DNA of 64,000 nucleotides from Pseudomonas sp. NCCP-436 (GCF_019656335.1 NZ_BPLZ01000002.1:1-64000), one strand, 5' to 3'. Counted from the first letter of the stretch, positions 22,405-33,341 are shown. Notes: generated by a model from the letters alone, not told the origin. A program made the numbers and translations.

Positions 22405-23649
22405 ATGACCTTTGCTGCCTGGCTGACCCTCGGCCTGTTTATTTTCACCTACCTGGGCATGGCGGCCGGTGGTATACGCGGTCTGCGCGTCGATCGTAGC
22501 TGGATAGCCTGCTGTGCCGCTGTGCTGTTGCTGGTCAGCGGTGCGTTGAGCATGCAGGAGGCCGCCCGTCACCTGGATGCCGGTGCGCTGTTGCTGCTGC
22601 TGGCGCTAATGCTGATTTCGGCGCAGTTCGATTTTTCCGGAGTCTATGCCTGGCTCAACCGCTGCCTGAATCATCAGGCCGGGCAGCCAGCCATGCTGCT
22701 GTTTGGTGTGGTGCTGCTGGGTGGCTTTCTGTCGGCGATTCTGGTCAACGATATCGTCGCCTTCGCTCTGACCCCGCTGTTGTGCCGCAGCCTGCTGCTG
22801 CGCGGGCTGGATCCGCGGCCGTTTCTCATTGCTCTGGCGCTGGCCTGCAACGCCGGCTCCAGTGCCAGCCTGATCGGCAATCCGCAAAATATCCTGATTG
22901 GCCAAGCCGGAGGGTTGGATTTCTGGGGTTATGTCGCGGTGGCTGGGCCGCCGGCGCTGGCCGCCATGGCGATCGTCTATGCGGTGGTCTGGCTGCAGTG
23001 GCGCAATCGCTGGGGCATACCACAACCGGCAGTGGAACAGGAGGCCGAGGTGGAGCGTATCTACGGGCCGCGCAGCTACCTCAAGCCGCTGCTGGCCAGC
23101 CTCGCGCTGCTTGGGTTGTTTGCCACGGCGCTGCCGCGCGAGCTGTCGGCGCTGCTGGTGGCAGTACTGGTGATGGTGTCGCGACGTGTCGACAGCCGCG
23201 ATTATGTCTACAAGGTGGACTGGAACCTGTTGTTGTTGTTCACCGGCCTGTTCCTTGTCAGTGGTGCCGCACTGCAGTTGCCGGAGATGGCTCGTGGTGC
23301 GGCCTGGCTGGCTGAACACGGGCTGCTGCCGGAAGGCGTCTGGTCGCTGGCTGGGCTGTCCTTGCTGGCCGGCAACCTGATTGGCAACGTGCCTTTCGTG
23401 GTGCTGTTGCTGGGGCTGCTGCCAGAGCTGTCGCACGAGCTGCTGATCGGCCTGGCGGTGATGTCCACCCTGGCCGGCAACCTACTGCTGATCGGCAGTG
23501 TGGTCAACCTGATCGTCGCCGAGGGAGCAAAGCGTCAGGGCGTGCACCTGGGCTTTGTCGACTACGCACGCAGTGGTGTGCCGGTGACATTGCTGAGCAT
23601 GGCGTTGGCCGGACTTTGGCTGGTTGCTGGCGGCTGGCTGCTCTGGTAG
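22405..23649 (+). CDS. SLC13/ArsB-NhaD-superfamily ion transporter
   Basis: A 414-residue membrane protein with about eleven hydrophobic segments and no visible soluble domain. ALACNAGSSASLIGNPQNILIG is the conserved motif of the ion transporter superfamily, with the NP(Q)N type found in NhaD/ArsB and SLC13 proteins, and the second repeat ends with NLIGNVPFVVLLLGLLP. It may carry anions such as arsenite or dicarboxylates, or sodium. The motif does not decide between them, and no arsenic resistance genes lie nearby. The ATG at 22405 begins directly with the first helix. Confidence 0.85.
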   Translation: MTFAAWLTLGLFIFTYLGMAAGGIRGLRVDRSWIACCAAVLLLVSGALSMQEAARHLDAGALLLLLALMLISAQFDFSGVYAWLNRCLNHQAGQPAMLLFGVVLLGGFLSAILVNDIVAFALTPLLCRSLLLRGLDPRPFLIALALACNAGSSASLIGNPQNILIGQAGGLDFWGYVAVAGPPALAAMAIVYAVVWLQWRNRWGIPQPAVEQEAEVERIYGPRSYLKPLLASLALLGLFATALPRELSALLVAVLVMVSRRVDSRDYVYKVDWNLLLLFTGLFLVSGAALQLPEMARGAAWLAEHGLLPEGVWSLAGLSLLAGNLIGNVPFVVLLLGLLPELSHELLIGLAVMSTLAGNLLLIGSVVNLIVAEGAKRQGVHLGFVDYARSGVPVTLLSMALAGLWLVAGGWLLW

Positions 23650-23650
23650 T

Positions 23651-24655
23651 TCAGCGTTCGACCAGCCAGGTTCGGCGTTGCTCGCTGTTCTGGAACGTCC
23701 AAGCCACCAGGCGGCTGCGTTTCTGTCCCTGGGACATGCCCAGTACCCGTACCTCGCAGGCTTTGGCCTGCTCCAGCCAGCGCTGCAGCAACTCCACATT
23801 GCCACCCTTGGATACCAGGCTGGTGAACCACAGCACCTGTCCGGCGACCGCCACGCTCTCGCTGGCCATGCGTTTGAGGAAGGCAGCCTCGCCACCCGGG
23901 CACCACAACTCGGCTGCCTGGCCGCCAAAGTTCAGTTGCGGCAGTTTGCGCCTGGGGTCGAGCTTGCCGAGGTTGCGCCACTTGCGCGTGCTGCCGCTGG
24001 TTGCTTCGGCAGCAGAGGTGTGGAAGGGCGGATTGCACAAAGTCAGGTCGAAGCGTTCGTCGGGTTGCAGCAGGCCAAGCAATATATGCGCGGCATCTTC
24101 CTGTCGGCGCAGTTCGATGGCCCCGTGCAGTTGCGTGTTTCCCTGAACAATGGCGCGTGCCGAGGTCAGGGCTGCCTCGGCGATGTCTGCACCGACGAAG
24201 TGCCAGCCATATTCGCAGTGACCAATCAGCGGGTAGATGCAGTTGGCACCGACGCCGATATCCAGGGCGCGAAACGAACCTCCACGGGGAATGCTTCCAT
24301 CCAGGTCGCTGGCCAGCAGATCGGCCAGATTGTGCAGGTAATCGGCCCGACCGGGAATCGGCGGGCACAGGTAGCCTTCGGGAATGTCCCAGTATTCGAT
24401 GCCGTAGTACTGGCGCAGCAGGGCGCGGTTAAACACCCGGACGGCGGCCGGATCCGCGAAATCGATGCTCGGCTTGCCGTAGGGATTGGTGATGACGAAG
24501 CGGCCCAGCTCCGGGCTGAGGCGGATCAGCGCGGGGAAATCATAGAGCCCCTGATGGCGGTTGCGCGGATGCAGCTGCCCTTTGGCCGGCGCGGTCTTGA
24601 TGGCAGGTGGTGCGGGTTTGCGTGGGCGTTTTGGTGGTTTCTGCATGGCGGGCAT
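23651..24655 (-). CDS. rlmF: 23S rRNA (adenine(1618)-N(6))-methyltransferase RlmF
   Basis: A 334-residue methyltransferase. A basic, proline- and lysine-rich N-terminus leads into [17 protein letters not shown], the typical RlmF opening. The SAM-binding loop is [16 protein letters not shown], and the N6-adenine catalytic motif is LCNPPFH at about residue 200. The enzyme methylates A1618 of 23S rRNA in E. coli. Of several possible starts, the ATG at 24655 was chosen over a TTG twelve bases further upstream; an ATG nine bases downstream is also possible. It is convergent with the transporter gene, one base apart. Confidence 0.93.
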   Translation of the reverse strand: MPAMQKPPKRPRKPAPPAIKTAPAKGQLHPRNRHQGLYDFPALIRLSPELGRFVITNPYGKPSIDFADPAAVRVFNRALLRQYYGIEYWDIPEGYLCPPIPGRADYLHNLADLLASDLDGSIPRGGSFRALDIGVGANCIYPLIGHCEYGWHFVGADIAEAALTSARAIVQGNTQLHGAIELRRQEDAAHILLGLLQPDERFDLTLCNPPFHTSAAEATSGSTRKWRNLGKLDPRRKLPQLNFGGQAAELWCPGGEAAFLKRMASESVAVAGQVLWFTSLVSKGGNVELLQRWLEQAKACEVRVLGMSQGQKRSRLVAWTFQNSEQRRTWLVER

Positions 24656-24746
24656 CCGGTGGCTCAAGGGCGGAATTTTCCCATGCTTTGCGGTGCTTTG
24701 CAGGGGCTTGTGCCGCGCCCCGGCCAGCGGGGCGGGCGCAGCTGGC

Positions 24747-26576
24747 TTAGAGCGGATAGAGCAGGGGCACCAGTAGCACGGTGATGAGCATCACAAGCAG
24801 GGTGAAGGGCACGCCGACCCGCACAAAGTCGCCAAAGCGATACTGGCCCGGCCCGAGCACCAGGGTGTTTACCGGCGAGGAGATCGGTGTCATGAAGGCG
24901 GCTGAGGCCGCCAGCGCCACGGTCATGGCAAAGGGGTAGGGCGAGACGCCAAGGGTCTGTGCCGTGGCAATGGCTACCGGGCCCATGAGTACTGCAGTGG
25001 CGGTGTTGGAGATAAACAGCCCGATCAGCGCGGTGGCGGCGAACAGGCTGGCAAGCAGGGCGTAGGGGCCGGCGTCGCCTAACAGGGCGACCAGCCCGTG
25101 TACTGCCAGGTCGATGCCGCCGGTCTGTTGCAGCGCCTGGGCGAAGGGCAGCATGCCGACAATCAGGATCAGCGTCGGCCAGTGTATCGAGCGATAGGCG
25201 CTGTCCAGGTCGATGCAGCGGAAAGCCCCCATCAACAGGCAGGTGATCAGCGCGGCAAGCACGTTGGAAACCACGCCGCTGACCATCAGCACGATCATCA
25301 GCAGCAGGCTGAGCAGGGCATAGGGAGCCTTGCGCGCTGCCGGTGCCACTTCGTCTACTTCGGCCGGCAGGCTCAGTACCAGAAAGTCGCGGCTTAAGCC
25401 TTGCAGATGATGGATCGCTTTCCAGTCCCCTGCTACCAGCAGGGTGTCGGAGGACTTCAGCCGTTCATCCACCAACACGCCCTCAAGAGCCACGCCCTGT
25501 CGGCGCAGGCCTACCACGTTGAGTTTGTGCCGGGTGCGGAAGCCGACTTCCTGGATGGTCTTGCCCAGCAGCTTCGATTCCGGTGGCAGCGCCACTTCCG
25601 CCAGGCCCAGCTGGTGGGCGTGTACGCTGTAGTAGGAACTCGGCAGCGGCATCGGCTCCAGTCCCAGGTTCTGGTAAATGCCAAGCAGGGCGATGGATGG
25701 GCTGATCAGGTCGATCAGCAGCACGTCGCCCGGCTGCAGCTGGGTGTTGCCAGTGGCCATCAGCAACAGGTTGCGAAACTTGCCCTGGCGCTCCACGGCG
25801 ATCACGTTGATGCCGTATTGGCGGCGTAGCTCCAGCTCGTTGAGAGGTTGTCCGGCCAACGGCGAGTGGGGCATTACCCGCAGGCGACGTTCGCGCTCTT
25901 CCAGCCGGTAGTCGCGCGCCAGATCAGCCAGGGTCAGGCGCGCCGTGGCGGCTTCGCCGGTAGTGTCCGGGCGCTGCAGCCAGTGACGGGTCAGCAGCAT
26001 GTAGACCACGCCCAGGGTGAGGATGGCCAGCCCTATGGGGGTCATGCTGAAGAAGCCGAAACCATCGAGGCCGGCACGGCGTAGCTCGGCATGTACCACC
26101 AGGTTGGGGGCAGTGGCGACCAGAGTCAGCATGCCGCTGATCAATCCGGCGAAGGCCAGCGGCATCATCAGGCGTGCTGGCGAGATGTTCAGCCGCGCAG
26201 CCACACCCAGCGCCACCGGGATAAAGATGGCCACCACTCCGGTGGAACTCATAACCGAACCGAGACCGGCTGCCGCCAGCATCAGCAGGATCAGCAGGCG
26301 GGTCTCGCTGTTGCCGGCGGTTTTCACCAGCCAGTCGCCAAGGCGGTAGGCGATGCCGGTACGTACCAGTCCGGCGCCGATGACAAATAGCGCGGCAATC
26401 AGGATCACGTTGGGATCGCTGAAGCCGGCCAGTGTCTGCTGCACGCTGAGTACGCCGGTCAATGGCAGAGCGACCAGCACCAGCAGCGCCACCACATCCA
26501 TGCGTGGTCGGCCGATGATGAAAAGAGCAACGGCTCCGACGAGCAGGGCCAGGGTGCAGAGCAGATCGGGAGACAT
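24747..26576 (-). CDS. SLC13-family permease with two RCK-C (TrkA_C) domains
   Basis: A 609-residue transporter of the YfbS type. Two membrane halves (about residues 1-200 and 395-609) surround a cytoplasmic part with two TrkA_C/RCK_C domains, one with [19 protein letters not shown] and the other with [19 protein letters not shown]. The motif [19 protein letters not shown] and [16 protein letters not shown] in the second half are typical of the divalent anion:sodium symporters. The RCK domains suggest gating by a nucleotide or ion. Substrates may be sulfate, tungstate or dicarboxylates, and are not defined here. Confidence 0.9.
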   Translation of the reverse strand: MSPDLLCTLALLVGAVALFIIGRPRMDVVALLVLVALPLTGVLSVQQTLAGFSDPNVILIAALFVIGAGLVRTGIAYRLGDWLVKTAGNSETRLLILLMLAAAGLGSVMSSTGVVAIFIPVALGVAARLNISPARLMMPLAFAGLISGMLTLVATAPNLVVHAELRRAGLDGFGFFSMTPIGLAILTLGVVYMLLTRHWLQRPDTTGEAATARLTLADLARDYRLEERERRLRVMPHSPLAGQPLNELELRRQYGINVIAVERQGKFRNLLLMATGNTQLQPGDVLLIDLISPSIALLGIYQNLGLEPMPLPSSYYSVHAHQLGLAEVALPPESKLLGKTIQEVGFRTRHKLNVVGLRRQGVALEGVLVDERLKSSDTLLVAGDWKAIHHLQGLSRDFLVLSLPAEVDEVAPAARKAPYALLSLLLMIVLMVSGVVSNVLAALITCLLMGAFRCIDLDSAYRSIHWPTLILIVGMLPFAQALQQTGGIDLAVHGLVALLGDAGPYALLASLFAATALIGLFISNTATAVLMGPVAIATAQTLGVSPYPFAMTVALAASAAFMTPISSPVNTLVLGPGQYRFGDFVRVGVPFTLLVMLITVLLVPLLYPL

Positions 26577-26607
26577 GGAATTTCCTCGGGAGTGCGCCCG
26601 TATGGTT

Positions 26608-26904
26608 TCAGGGGTAACCCAGAGTGGCCTTGATCTGCTGCAGTTGTCCGCTGATCCACTGCGGATTGATCGGCCCCCAGTCGTGGATGCGGTAGTGGCC
26701 GGAGTTGTTGCGTTCTCCGCCTGCCTGCTCGAAGCGGCAGTCTATATCCAGCTCGGCCAGGGCGGCGAGCGTGTCCTGTGCGGTGCGCCGGGGCATGCCG
26801 GTCGCGGCCATCAACGCCGGTACGCTGGTGGCACTACCGCTGTCGATCAGCCAGGCCACGTACAGGCGGCGATAGAAGCTGGTTCGGGTCTTGCTGACTT
26901 CCAT
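26608..26904 (-). CDS. Small winged-helix protein
   Basis: A 98-residue protein, MEVSKTRTSFYRRLYVAW onward, with a helix-turn-helix-like segment ATSVPALMAATGMPRRTAQDTLAALAEL in the middle. It ends with a short tail containing WGPINPQWISGQLQQI. Proteins of this kind are conserved in Pseudomonas as helix-turn-helix domain-containing proteins of unknown target. The ATG at 26904 was chosen because the upstream frame is proline- and histidine-rich shadow sequence. It lies 31 bases upstream of the SLC13 permease gene and 17 bases downstream of the SRPBCC gene, so the three may form one transcript. Confidence 0.78.
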   Translation of the reverse strand: MEVSKTRTSFYRRLYVAWLIDSGSATSVPALMAATGMPRRTAQDTLAALAELDIDCRFEQAGGERNNSGHYRIHDWGPINPQWISGQLQQIKATLGYP

Positions 26905-26921
26905 ATCGGTGTCCTTGCGGC

Positions 26922-27383
26922 TTAAAGGCTCAGGCGGGCGGCGCGGCGGCGCAGGGTGCGGTGACGGCTGTTGAAGAAGAATTGCAGCAGTGGGCGTACG
27001 AGCATCGTAGGCAACAGAGGATCTATGGTCAGCTCGTCGGTCAGGCGGGTGCCGTCCGCGAGCACCTCGATACGTCGCGCATGGCGCCAGCGGCGCATAA
27101 AGGTGGTGGGTGACTGCTCTACCAGACTGACGCCCGGATTGAGCGATTGCAGGGTTAGCTGGCAGGTGCCAATGGGGATGATCCCGAACAGCCACAGCCA
27201 GCTGGTAAACAGCGGCTGACCCGGTTCGAACGGCAGATCCTCAAGATTGCACAGGCCCTTGGGCAGGCTCATCCACAGCCAGGGGTGCATCTCGGCGCGC
27301 AGACTGCGAACATCGGTGATCCAGCGCCAGACGCATTGCGGGTCGGCGGGCAGGGTGGAGGTAAAGCTCAGTTTCAGGGTCAT
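26922..27383 (-). CDS. SRPBCC-family protein
   Basis: A 153-residue protein resembling START/Bet v1-like polyketide cyclase folds: the first strand (LKLSFTSTLPADPQCVWRWI) and helix are typical, and the alternating strands end in a long C-terminal helix rich in arginine (HRTLRRRAARL). Such domains bind hydrophobic ligands. No catalytic motif is seen. The ATG at 27383 gives the usual family start, and the longer frame is alanine- and glycine-rich shadow. It precedes the winged-helix gene on the same strand. Confidence 0.75.
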   Translation of the reverse strand: MTLKLSFTSTLPADPQCVWRWITDVRSLRAEMHPWLWMSLPKGLCNLEDLPFEPGQPLFTSWLWLFGIIPIGTCQLTLQSLNPGVSLVEQSPTTFMRRWRHARRIEVLADGTRLTDELTIDPLLPTMLVRPLLQFFFNSRHRTLRRRAARLSL

Positions 27384-27503
27384 GGCGCAATGAGCGCGAT
27401 AGGCTCCAGTTACACCGCCGGCGGCGGCTGACAAGGGGTCATCCTGCCAGTCTCTGCCGCCGAGGTGAAGGGGGTGAGGGGCTTTAGCAGGCCGCCGGGC
27501 GTT

Positions 27504-28298
27504 TCAGCTCAGCAGCAGAGCGTCGTCAGCCAGTTTTTCGCCTCGCACCTTCTCGAACATCTGCAGCAGATCCGGTACATCCAGGCCCTTGCGCTGCTCG
27601 CCGGAAACGTCCAGCACCACCTGGCCCTGGTGCAGCATCACCGTGCGGTCACCGACATCCAGCGCCTGGCGCATGCTATGGGTCACCATCATGGTGGTGA
27701 GCTTTTTCTCGGCCACGATGCGTGCAGTCAGTTGCAGGACGAAGTCCGCGGTGCGCGGGTCGAGCGCTGCGGTGTGCTCGTCGAGCAGCAGGATGCGCGA
27801 GGGTTGCAGCGCTGCCATCAGCAGGCTTACGGCCTGGCGCTGACCGCCTGAGAGAAGGCCGATGCGGTCGGAAAGGCGATTTTCAAGGCCCAGACCAAGG
27901 GTCGCCAGGCTTTCACGAAAGCCCTCGCGCATCGAGGCGCGCACGGCTCGGGACAGCCCTCGGCGCTGGCCGCGCAACTGAGCAAGAGCCATGTTTTCCT
28001 CGATGGTCAGGTCTTCGCAGGTACCGGCCATGGGATCCTGGAATACCCGGGCCACGCGCTGTGCACGACTCCACACCGGTAGCCGGGTGACGTCCACGTC
28101 GTCGATCAGGATGCGCCCGCTGTCTACTGCCAGGTTGCCGGAGACGGCGTTGAGGAAGGTGGACTTGCCGGCGCCGTTGGTACCGATCACGGTGACGAAC
28201 TGTCCGCTCGGAATATCCAGTGACAGGCCCTGAAGGGCGCGGGTCTCGATCGGGGTGCCGGCGTTGAAGGTGATTCTGAGGTTCTGGGCACTGAGCAT
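27504..28298 (-). CDS. ABC transporter ATP-binding protein, TrpXYZ type
   Basis: A 264-residue ATPase with Walker A VIGTNGAGKSTFLN near residue 37, signature LSGGQRQAVSLLMA near 149, and Walker B ILLLDEHTAALDP. The glutamate-histidine after the Walker B aspartate, DEH, is found in this subfamily. It is the last gene of a set on the minus strand: binding protein, permease, ATPase. The permease and ATPase overlap by one base. By comparison with the TrpX family (PF04392) the complex takes up an aromatic amino acid or related compound, but the substrate is not shown here. Confidence 0.9.
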   Translation of the reverse strand: MLSAQNLRITFNAGTPIETRALQGLSLDIPSGQFVTVIGTNGAGKSTFLNAVSGNLAVDSGRILIDDVDVTRLPVWSRAQRVARVFQDPMAGTCEDLTIEENMALAQLRGQRRGLSRAVRASMREGFRESLATLGLGLENRLSDRIGLLSGGQRQAVSLLMAALQPSRILLLDEHTAALDPRTADFVLQLTARIVAEKKLTTMMVTHSMRQALDVGDRTVMLHQGQVVLDVSGEQRKGLDVPDLLQMFEKVRGEKLADDALLLS

Positions 28299-29188
28299 CA
28301 GACATTCCTCCTGCGGGCCAGGCGTTTTTTCAGCAGCGGGATGACCAGCGCCACTACCACCAGCACAGCGGTAATCAGGTTCAGATCCTGAGCCTGCAGG
28401 CCAATAAAGTCGCTATTGAGCGCCAGGGCGATAAAGAAGCGGTAGACGATGGCGCCGATGATGACAGCCAGCGTCAGGTAGAAGAGCCGACGGGCCGGCA
28501 GGATGCTTTCGCCGACGATCACAGCGGCCAGGCCAATGACGATGGTGCCGATGCCCATGGAAATATCGGCACCACCCTGGGTCTGGGCGAACAGCGAGCC
28601 GGCCAGAGCCACCAGACCGTTGGAAATGGCCATGCCGAGGATGACCATGGCGCCGGTATTGACGCCCTGGGCGCGGGCCATGCGCGGGTTGGAGCCGGTA
28701 GCGCGGATGGCCAGTCCTTGCTGGGTGGAGAAGTAGGCGTCCAGTGCCAGCTTGGCGCCGATCACGACCACCAAGAGGATCAATGGGCGCAGTACGTAAT
28801 CGCTCAGCCACTCTGGCTGCAGCACGCTGAATATGGTGGGTTCCATAATCAGTGGGATATTCGGCCGGCCCATGATGCGCAGGTTGATCGAATACAGGGC
28901 GATCATCATCAGGATGCTGGCCAGCAGATCCATGATCTTCAGGTGAACGTTGAGTACAGCGGTGAGCACGCCAGCCATTGCACCGGCGGCCGTGGCAATC
29001 AGCGTGGCGAGAAAGGGATCGGTGCCGTTGGCAATGAGTACGGCGCATACCGCGCCGCCGAGAGGGAAGCTGCCGTCGACGGTAAGATCAGGAAAGCGCA
29101 GCAGGCGGAAGGAAATGAACACGCCGAGCGCCACCAGGCTGAAGATCAGGCCAATCTCGAAGGCACCGAACAGGGAGAAAAGGGACAT
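28298..29188 (-). CDS. ABC transporter permease, TrpXYZ type
   Basis: A 296-residue membrane protein with eight or nine hydrophobic segments. The start LFSLFGAFEIGLIFSLVALG and the stretch FRLLRFPDLTVDGSFPLGGA are characteristic of the branched-chain-type permeases of the TrpX-linked transporters. It forms the channel with the ATPase that follows and receives ligand from the binding protein upstream. The gap to the binding protein gene contains a strong hairpin. Confidence 0.9.
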   Translation of the reverse strand: MSLFSLFGAFEIGLIFSLVALGVFISFRLLRFPDLTVDGSFPLGGAVCAVLIANGTDPFLATLIATAAGAMAGVLTAVLNVHLKIMDLLASILMMIALYSINLRIMGRPNIPLIMEPTIFSVLQPEWLSDYVLRPLILLVVVIGAKLALDAYFSTQQGLAIRATGSNPRMARAQGVNTGAMVILGMAISNGLVALAGSLFAQTQGGADISMGIGTIVIGLAAVIVGESILPARRLFYLTLAVIIGAIVYRFFIALALNSDFIGLQAQDLNLITAVLVVVALVIPLLKKRLARRRNV

Positions 29189-29218
29189 AGGAGTGACCTA
29201 ACGGGTGAATGAAACAAC

Positions 29219-29252
29219 GCGTCGTGCCGTCGCTAGTGCCCCGGCACGACGC
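29219..29252 (-). other. Strong hairpin between the binding protein and permease genes
   Basis: GCGTCGTGCCG (29219-29229) and CGGCACGACGC (29242-29252) are exact inverted repeats with a 12-base loop. There is no T run after it, so it is more likely an RNA stabiliser or attenuator that favours expression of the binding protein than a full terminator. Confidence 0.55.
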
Positions 29253-29264
29253 ATCGCCGATCCG

Positions 29265-30236
29265 TCATTCGATGACTTCGGCAGCCGAGTCCAGAAGTTC
29301 CTGACTCAGGGTGACACCTTGACGCTTGGCAGCGCTGAGGTTGAGGTACAGGCTGAGATTTTCGCTGGCTTCCGGCTTGATGTCGCCGGGCTTTTCACCA
29401 GCCAGCACGCGCAGGGCCATGCGCCCGGCTTGCTTGCCATGCTCGTAATAGTCCAGGCCGAGAGCCGCGATGGCACCGCGCTTGACGCTGTCGGTGTCGG
29501 AGGCAATCAGCGGGGTGCGGGTGTCATTGCCGACCTTGACCAGAGACTCATATGCCGACACCACATTGTTGTCGGTGCTGGTATAGATCACGTCCACCTT
29601 GCCTACCAGGCTGCGTGCTGCACTGCCCACGTCAACCGAGCGCGGTGCGGCTGCTTCGATCAGGCTCATGCCCATGCCCGGCAGCATTTCCTTGAGCTGG
29701 CGAACCACCACTGCCGAGTTGGCTTCGCCCGGGTTGTAGACCATGCCGACGCGGGTGGCATTGGGCAGCACACGCTTGATCAGCGCCATCTGCTGTTCCA
29801 GTTCCAGGCGATCGGACACGCCACTGACGTTGGTGCCGGACGCTTCCCAGCTGCTGACCAGTTGAGCTTCGATCGGATCGGTGACGGCACTGAACAGTAC
29901 CGGAGTGGTGCGGGTAGCGGCCACCAGCGCCTGGGAGGACGGCGTGGCAATGCCAATGATCACGTCCGGGCGGTCGCCGACGAACTTGCGGGCGATCTGC
30001 GCAGCTGTGCCGGTGTTGCCTTGAGCACTCTGGTACTGCCATTTGAGGTTTTCACCTTCACGGTAGCCGCCTTCTTCCAGAGCGGCCTTGATACCGTCGC
30101 GCACCGAGTCCAGGGCCGGATGCTCGACAATGGCGGTAACCGCCACGGACTTCTGTTCGGCCGAGAACGTGGTGTTGGGCAGACCCAGGGCTAAGGTAAT
30201 GGCGGCCAGGGGTAGCAGTTTGTGCAGTTGCAGCAT
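29265..30236 (-). CDS. ABC transporter substrate-binding protein, TrpX/PF04392 type
   Basis: A 323-residue secreted protein. The signal peptide is about residues 1-26 (LLPLAAITLALGLPNTTFSAEQ). The mature part begins VAVTAIVEHPALDSVRDGIK, the usual start of the ABC_sub_bind family, and has FSAVTDPIEAQLVSS and TDNNVVSAYESLV at the hinge and pocket. Family members bind tryptophan or tyrosine in Gram-positive bacteria, while in Pseudomonas the ligand is less certain. It is the first gene of a three-gene operon. Confidence 0.9.
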   Translation of the reverse strand: MLQLHKLLPLAAITLALGLPNTTFSAEQKSVAVTAIVEHPALDSVRDGIKAALEEGGYREGENLKWQYQSAQGNTGTAAQIARKFVGDRPDVIIGIATPSSQALVAATRTTPVLFSAVTDPIEAQLVSSWEASGTNVSGVSDRLELEQQMALIKRVLPNATRVGMVYNPGEANSAVVVRQLKEMLPGMGMSLIEAAAPRSVDVGSAARSLVGKVDVIYTSTDNNVVSAYESLVKVGNDTRTPLIASDTDSVKRGAIAALGLDYYEHGKQAGRMALRVLAGEKPGDIKPEASENLSLYLNLSAAKRQGVTLSQELLDSAAEVIE

Positions 30237-30364
30237 TGAGCGTCTCCTTCGGGCTGGTAGGCCTGATCCTCTGCTCGGCCCGGGGGATGACAGAGCCGTG
30301 CGTCGCTTGCTTTGCTCCCGGCCGTTTGCGACCGGGAACCTGATTTACCGTTACAAAGTGGCTG

Positions 30365-33196
30365 TCAGAGGCTGGCGATCTTCTCGCGTTGCCCGGTCAG
30401 CTTGGCCAGTGCCTGTTCGGCCTCGGCCAGCTTGGTACGCTCCTTTTCCAGTACCTCGGCCGGGGCCTTGGCGACGAAGCCTTCGTTGGCCAGCTTGCCG
30501 CCGACCCGCTTGACCTCGCCCTCCAGGCGAGCGATTTCCTTGTCCAGACGAGCCAGCTCGGCATCCTTGTCGATCAGCCCGGCCATCGGTACCAGTACCT
30601 GCATTTCGCCGACCAGCGCAGTGGCGGACAGCGGCGCTTCTTCGCCTGCGGCCAACACGCGCACCGACTCGAACTTGGCCAGCTTGTTCAGCAACGGCTC
30701 GAAGTCTGCCAGACGACGCAGATCATCGTCATTGGCGTTGGCGACAACGATGTCGATGCGCTTGGCCAGGGAAATCTTCATTTCGCCACGGATCTGACGC
30801 ACGCCGAGCATCAACTGCTTGACCCACTCGATGTCGTCTTCGGCGGCCGGATCAATGCGGCTTTCATTGGCCACCGGCCAGGGTTGCAACATGATGGTGT
30901 CGCCACTGACGCCGGCCTGCCCCTTGATGCGTTGCCAGATTTCCTCGGTGATGAAGGGCATGAACGGGTGCGCCAGGCGCAGTATCACCTCGAGTACGCG
31001 TACCAGGGTACGGCGGGTGCCGCGCTGGCGCTCGATGGGGGCGTTCTCGTCCCACAGTACCGGCTTGACCAGCTCCAGGTACCAGGCGCAGTACTCATCC
31101 CAGATGAATTCGTAGAGGGCCTGGGCCGCCATGTCGAAGCGGAAACCGTCGAGATGACGAGTTACGTCCTGCTCGCAGCGCTGCAGGGCGGAGATGATCC
31201 AGCGGTCGACCGGCGACAGTTCCACCGGCTCGCCATTGATGCCGGTGTCCTTGCCGTCAGTGTTCTCGGTGACGAAGTTGGCGGCGTTCCACAGCTTGTT
31301 GCAGAAGTTGCGGTAGCCTTCGACACGGCCCATGTCGAACTTGATATCACGACCGGTGGAGGCCAGTGCCAGGTTGGTGAAGCGCAGGGCGTCGGTGCCG
31401 TAGGCGGCAATGCCATCCGGGAATTCGGCGCGGGTCTGCTTGGCGATCTTCTCTGCCAGCTTCGGCTGCATCATGCCGGTGGTGCGCTTGGCCACCAGGG
31501 TTTCCAGGTCGATACCGTCGACGATATCCAGCGGGTCGAGGACGTTGCCCTTGGACTTGGACATCTTCTGGCCCTGGGCATCGCGCACCAGACCGTGGAC
31601 GTAGACGGTCTTGAACGGGATCTCGCCCATCAGGTGGGTCGACAGCATGATCATCCGGGCAACCCAGAAGAAGATGATGTCGAAGCCGGTAACCAGCACG
31701 TCGGTGGGGTGGAAGGTCTTGAGGAACTCTGTCTGCTGCGGCCAGCCGAGGGTGGAGAAGGTCCACAGCCCGGAGCTGAACCAGGTGTCGAGCACGTCCT
31801 CGTCCTGACGTAGCGGAGTGTCACCCAGGTTGTGCTTGGCGCGCACCTCGGCCTCGTCGCGGCCGACGTATACGTTGCCGGCTTCGTCGTACCAGGCCGG
31901 GATGCGGTGGCCCCACCACAGCTGACGGCTGATGCACCAGTCCTGGATGTCGCGCATCCAGCTGAAGTACATGTTCTCGTACTGCTTGGGTACGAACTGG
32001 ATCTCGCCGCTTTCGACCACGGCGATGGCTTTTTCCGCCAGCGGCTTGGTGGAAACGTACCACTGGTCGGTCAGCCAGGGTTCGATCACTGTGCCGGAAC
32101 GGTCGCCCTTCGGCACTTTCAGGGCGTGCTCCTCGATTTTTTCCAGCAGGCCGGCAGCCTCGAAGTCGGCGACGATCTGCTTGCGCGCTTCGAAGCGATC
32201 AAGGCCGGCGTACTTGGACGGCAGGCCGCCATCGATGTCCGGATTGACGCTGCCGTCGAGGTTGAACACCTGGGCTGTAGCCAGTACGGCAGCGTTTTTG
32301 TCGAAGATGTTGATCAGCGGCAAGTTGTGGCGCTTGCCGACTTCATAGTCGTTGAAGTCGTGCGCAGGGGTGATTTTCACGCAGCCGGTGCCGAATTCCG
32401 GATCGCAATAATCGTCGCCGATGATCGGGATGCGCCGGCCCACCAGCGGCAGGTCGATATAGCTGCCAATCAGGGCCTTGTAACGTTCATCCTCCGGGTG
32501 CACGGCCACGGCGGCATCGCCGAGCATGGTTTCCGGACGGGTGGTGGCGACAATCAGGTAGTCCTTGCCGTCGGCAGTCTTCTTGCCGTCAGCCAGCGGG
32601 TAGCGCAGGTTCCAGAGGCTGCCTTTCTCGTCGTGGTTTTCTACTTCCAGATCCGAGATGGCAGTGTGGAACTTGGTGTCCCAGTTGACCAGACGCTTGC
32701 CGCGATAGATCAGACCATTCTCGTGCAGGCGCACGAAGGCTTCCTTGACCGCCTCGGAAAGACCTTCGTCCATGGTGAAGCGCTCGCGCGACCAGTCCAC
32801 TGAGCTGCCCAGGCGGCGGATTTGCCGGGTGATGGTGCCGCCGGACTGCTCCTTCCATTCCCAGACCTTTTCCAGGAACTTTTCGCGGCCAAGGTCATGG
32901 CGACCGATGCCTTCGGCAGCCAGTTGACGCTCCACCACCATCTGGGTGGCGATGCCGGCATGGTCGGTGCCCGGCTGCCACAGAGTCTTGCGGCCCTGCA
33001 TGCGACGGAAACGGATCAGGCAGTCCATGATCGAGTTGTTAAAACCATGGCCCATGTGCAGGGTGCCGGTGACATTCGGCGGCGGGATCATGATGGTGTA
33101 GGGCTCGCCCGAGCCCTGCGGGGCGAAGTAGCCCTTCTCCTCCCAGTTCTTGTACAGGGCGGTTTCAATGGCGTGCGGCTGGTAGGTCTTGTCCAT
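30365..33196 (-). CDS. valS: Valyl-tRNA synthetase
   Basis: A 943-residue class I synthetase. The HIGH-type motif is in [16 protein letters not shown] near residue 43, and [12 protein letters not shown] carries KMSKS. The large editing domain between them contains [10 protein letters not shown]. The anticodon-binding domain follows, and the last 70 residues form the usual valyl coiled-coil arm. The ATG at 33196 begins [18 protein letters not shown], the expected start, although the frame is open for 77 more codons upstream. It charges tRNA-Val and removes mischarged threonine. Confidence 0.98.
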   Translation of the reverse strand: MDKTYQPHAIETALYKNWEEKGYFAPQGSGEPYTIMIPPPNVTGTLHMGHGFNNSIMDCLIRFRRMQGRKTLWQPGTDHAGIATQMVVERQLAAEGIGRHDLGREKFLEKVWEWKEQSGGTITRQIRRLGSSVDWSRERFTMDEGLSEAVKEAFVRLHENGLIYRGKRLVNWDTKFHTAISDLEVENHDEKGSLWNLRYPLADGKKTADGKDYLIVATTRPETMLGDAAVAVHPEDERYKALIGSYIDLPLVGRRIPIIGDDYCDPEFGTGCVKITPAHDFNDYEVGKRHNLPLINIFDKNAAVLATAQVFNLDGSVNPDIDGGLPSKYAGLDRFEARKQIVADFEAAGLLEKIEEHALKVPKGDRSGTVIEPWLTDQWYVSTKPLAEKAIAVVESGEIQFVPKQYENMYFSWMRDIQDWCISRQLWWGHRIPAWYDEAGNVYVGRDEAEVRAKHNLGDTPLRQDEDVLDTWFSSGLWTFSTLGWPQQTEFLKTFHPTDVLVTGFDIIFFWVARMIMLSTHLMGEIPFKTVYVHGLVRDAQGQKMSKSKGNVLDPLDIVDGIDLETLVAKRTTGMMQPKLAEKIAKQTRAEFPDGIAAYGTDALRFTNLALASTGRDIKFDMGRVEGYRNFCNKLWNAANFVTENTDGKDTGINGEPVELSPVDRWIISALQRCEQDVTRHLDGFRFDMAAQALYEFIWDEYCAWYLELVKPVLWDENAPIERQRGTRRTLVRVLEVILRLAHPFMPFITEEIWQRIKGQAGVSGDTIMLQPWPVANESRIDPAAEDDIEWVKQLMLGVRQIRGEMKISLAKRIDIVVANANDDDLRRLADFEPLLNKLAKFESVRVLAAGEEAPLSATALVGEMQVLVPMAGLIDKDAELARLDKEIARLEGEVKRVGGKLANEGFVAKAPAEVLEKERTKLAEAEQALAKLTGQREKIASL

Positions 33197-33341
33197 GCGC
33201 GGCGGGACCCTTATGGCGGCTAATCGGAAAAGCCGGCAAGTATAACGGGGTTCAAGGGCATGGCGTAAGGGCAGTGCGCCGGTGTCGGAGCAATGGCTGC
33301 AGGCGTGGACAAGATGTGTGCGTTCGGCTCGGAGGCTTTCT

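Noticed and set aside
22405-23649. Arsenite exporter ArsB as a specific call
   Set aside because: The superfamily motif is shared by NhaD and SLC13 proteins, and there are no arsenic genes nearby.
24716-24734. GC-rich hairpin (CGCCCCG and CGGGGCG) after the SLC13 permease gene
   Set aside because: It has no T run on the relevant strand and lies in sequence of very high GC, where such stems are common by chance.
30317-30338. Imperfect hairpin (CCCGGCCG and CGACCGGG) after valS
   Set aside because: The stem has a mismatch and no T run, so it is not a convincing terminator.
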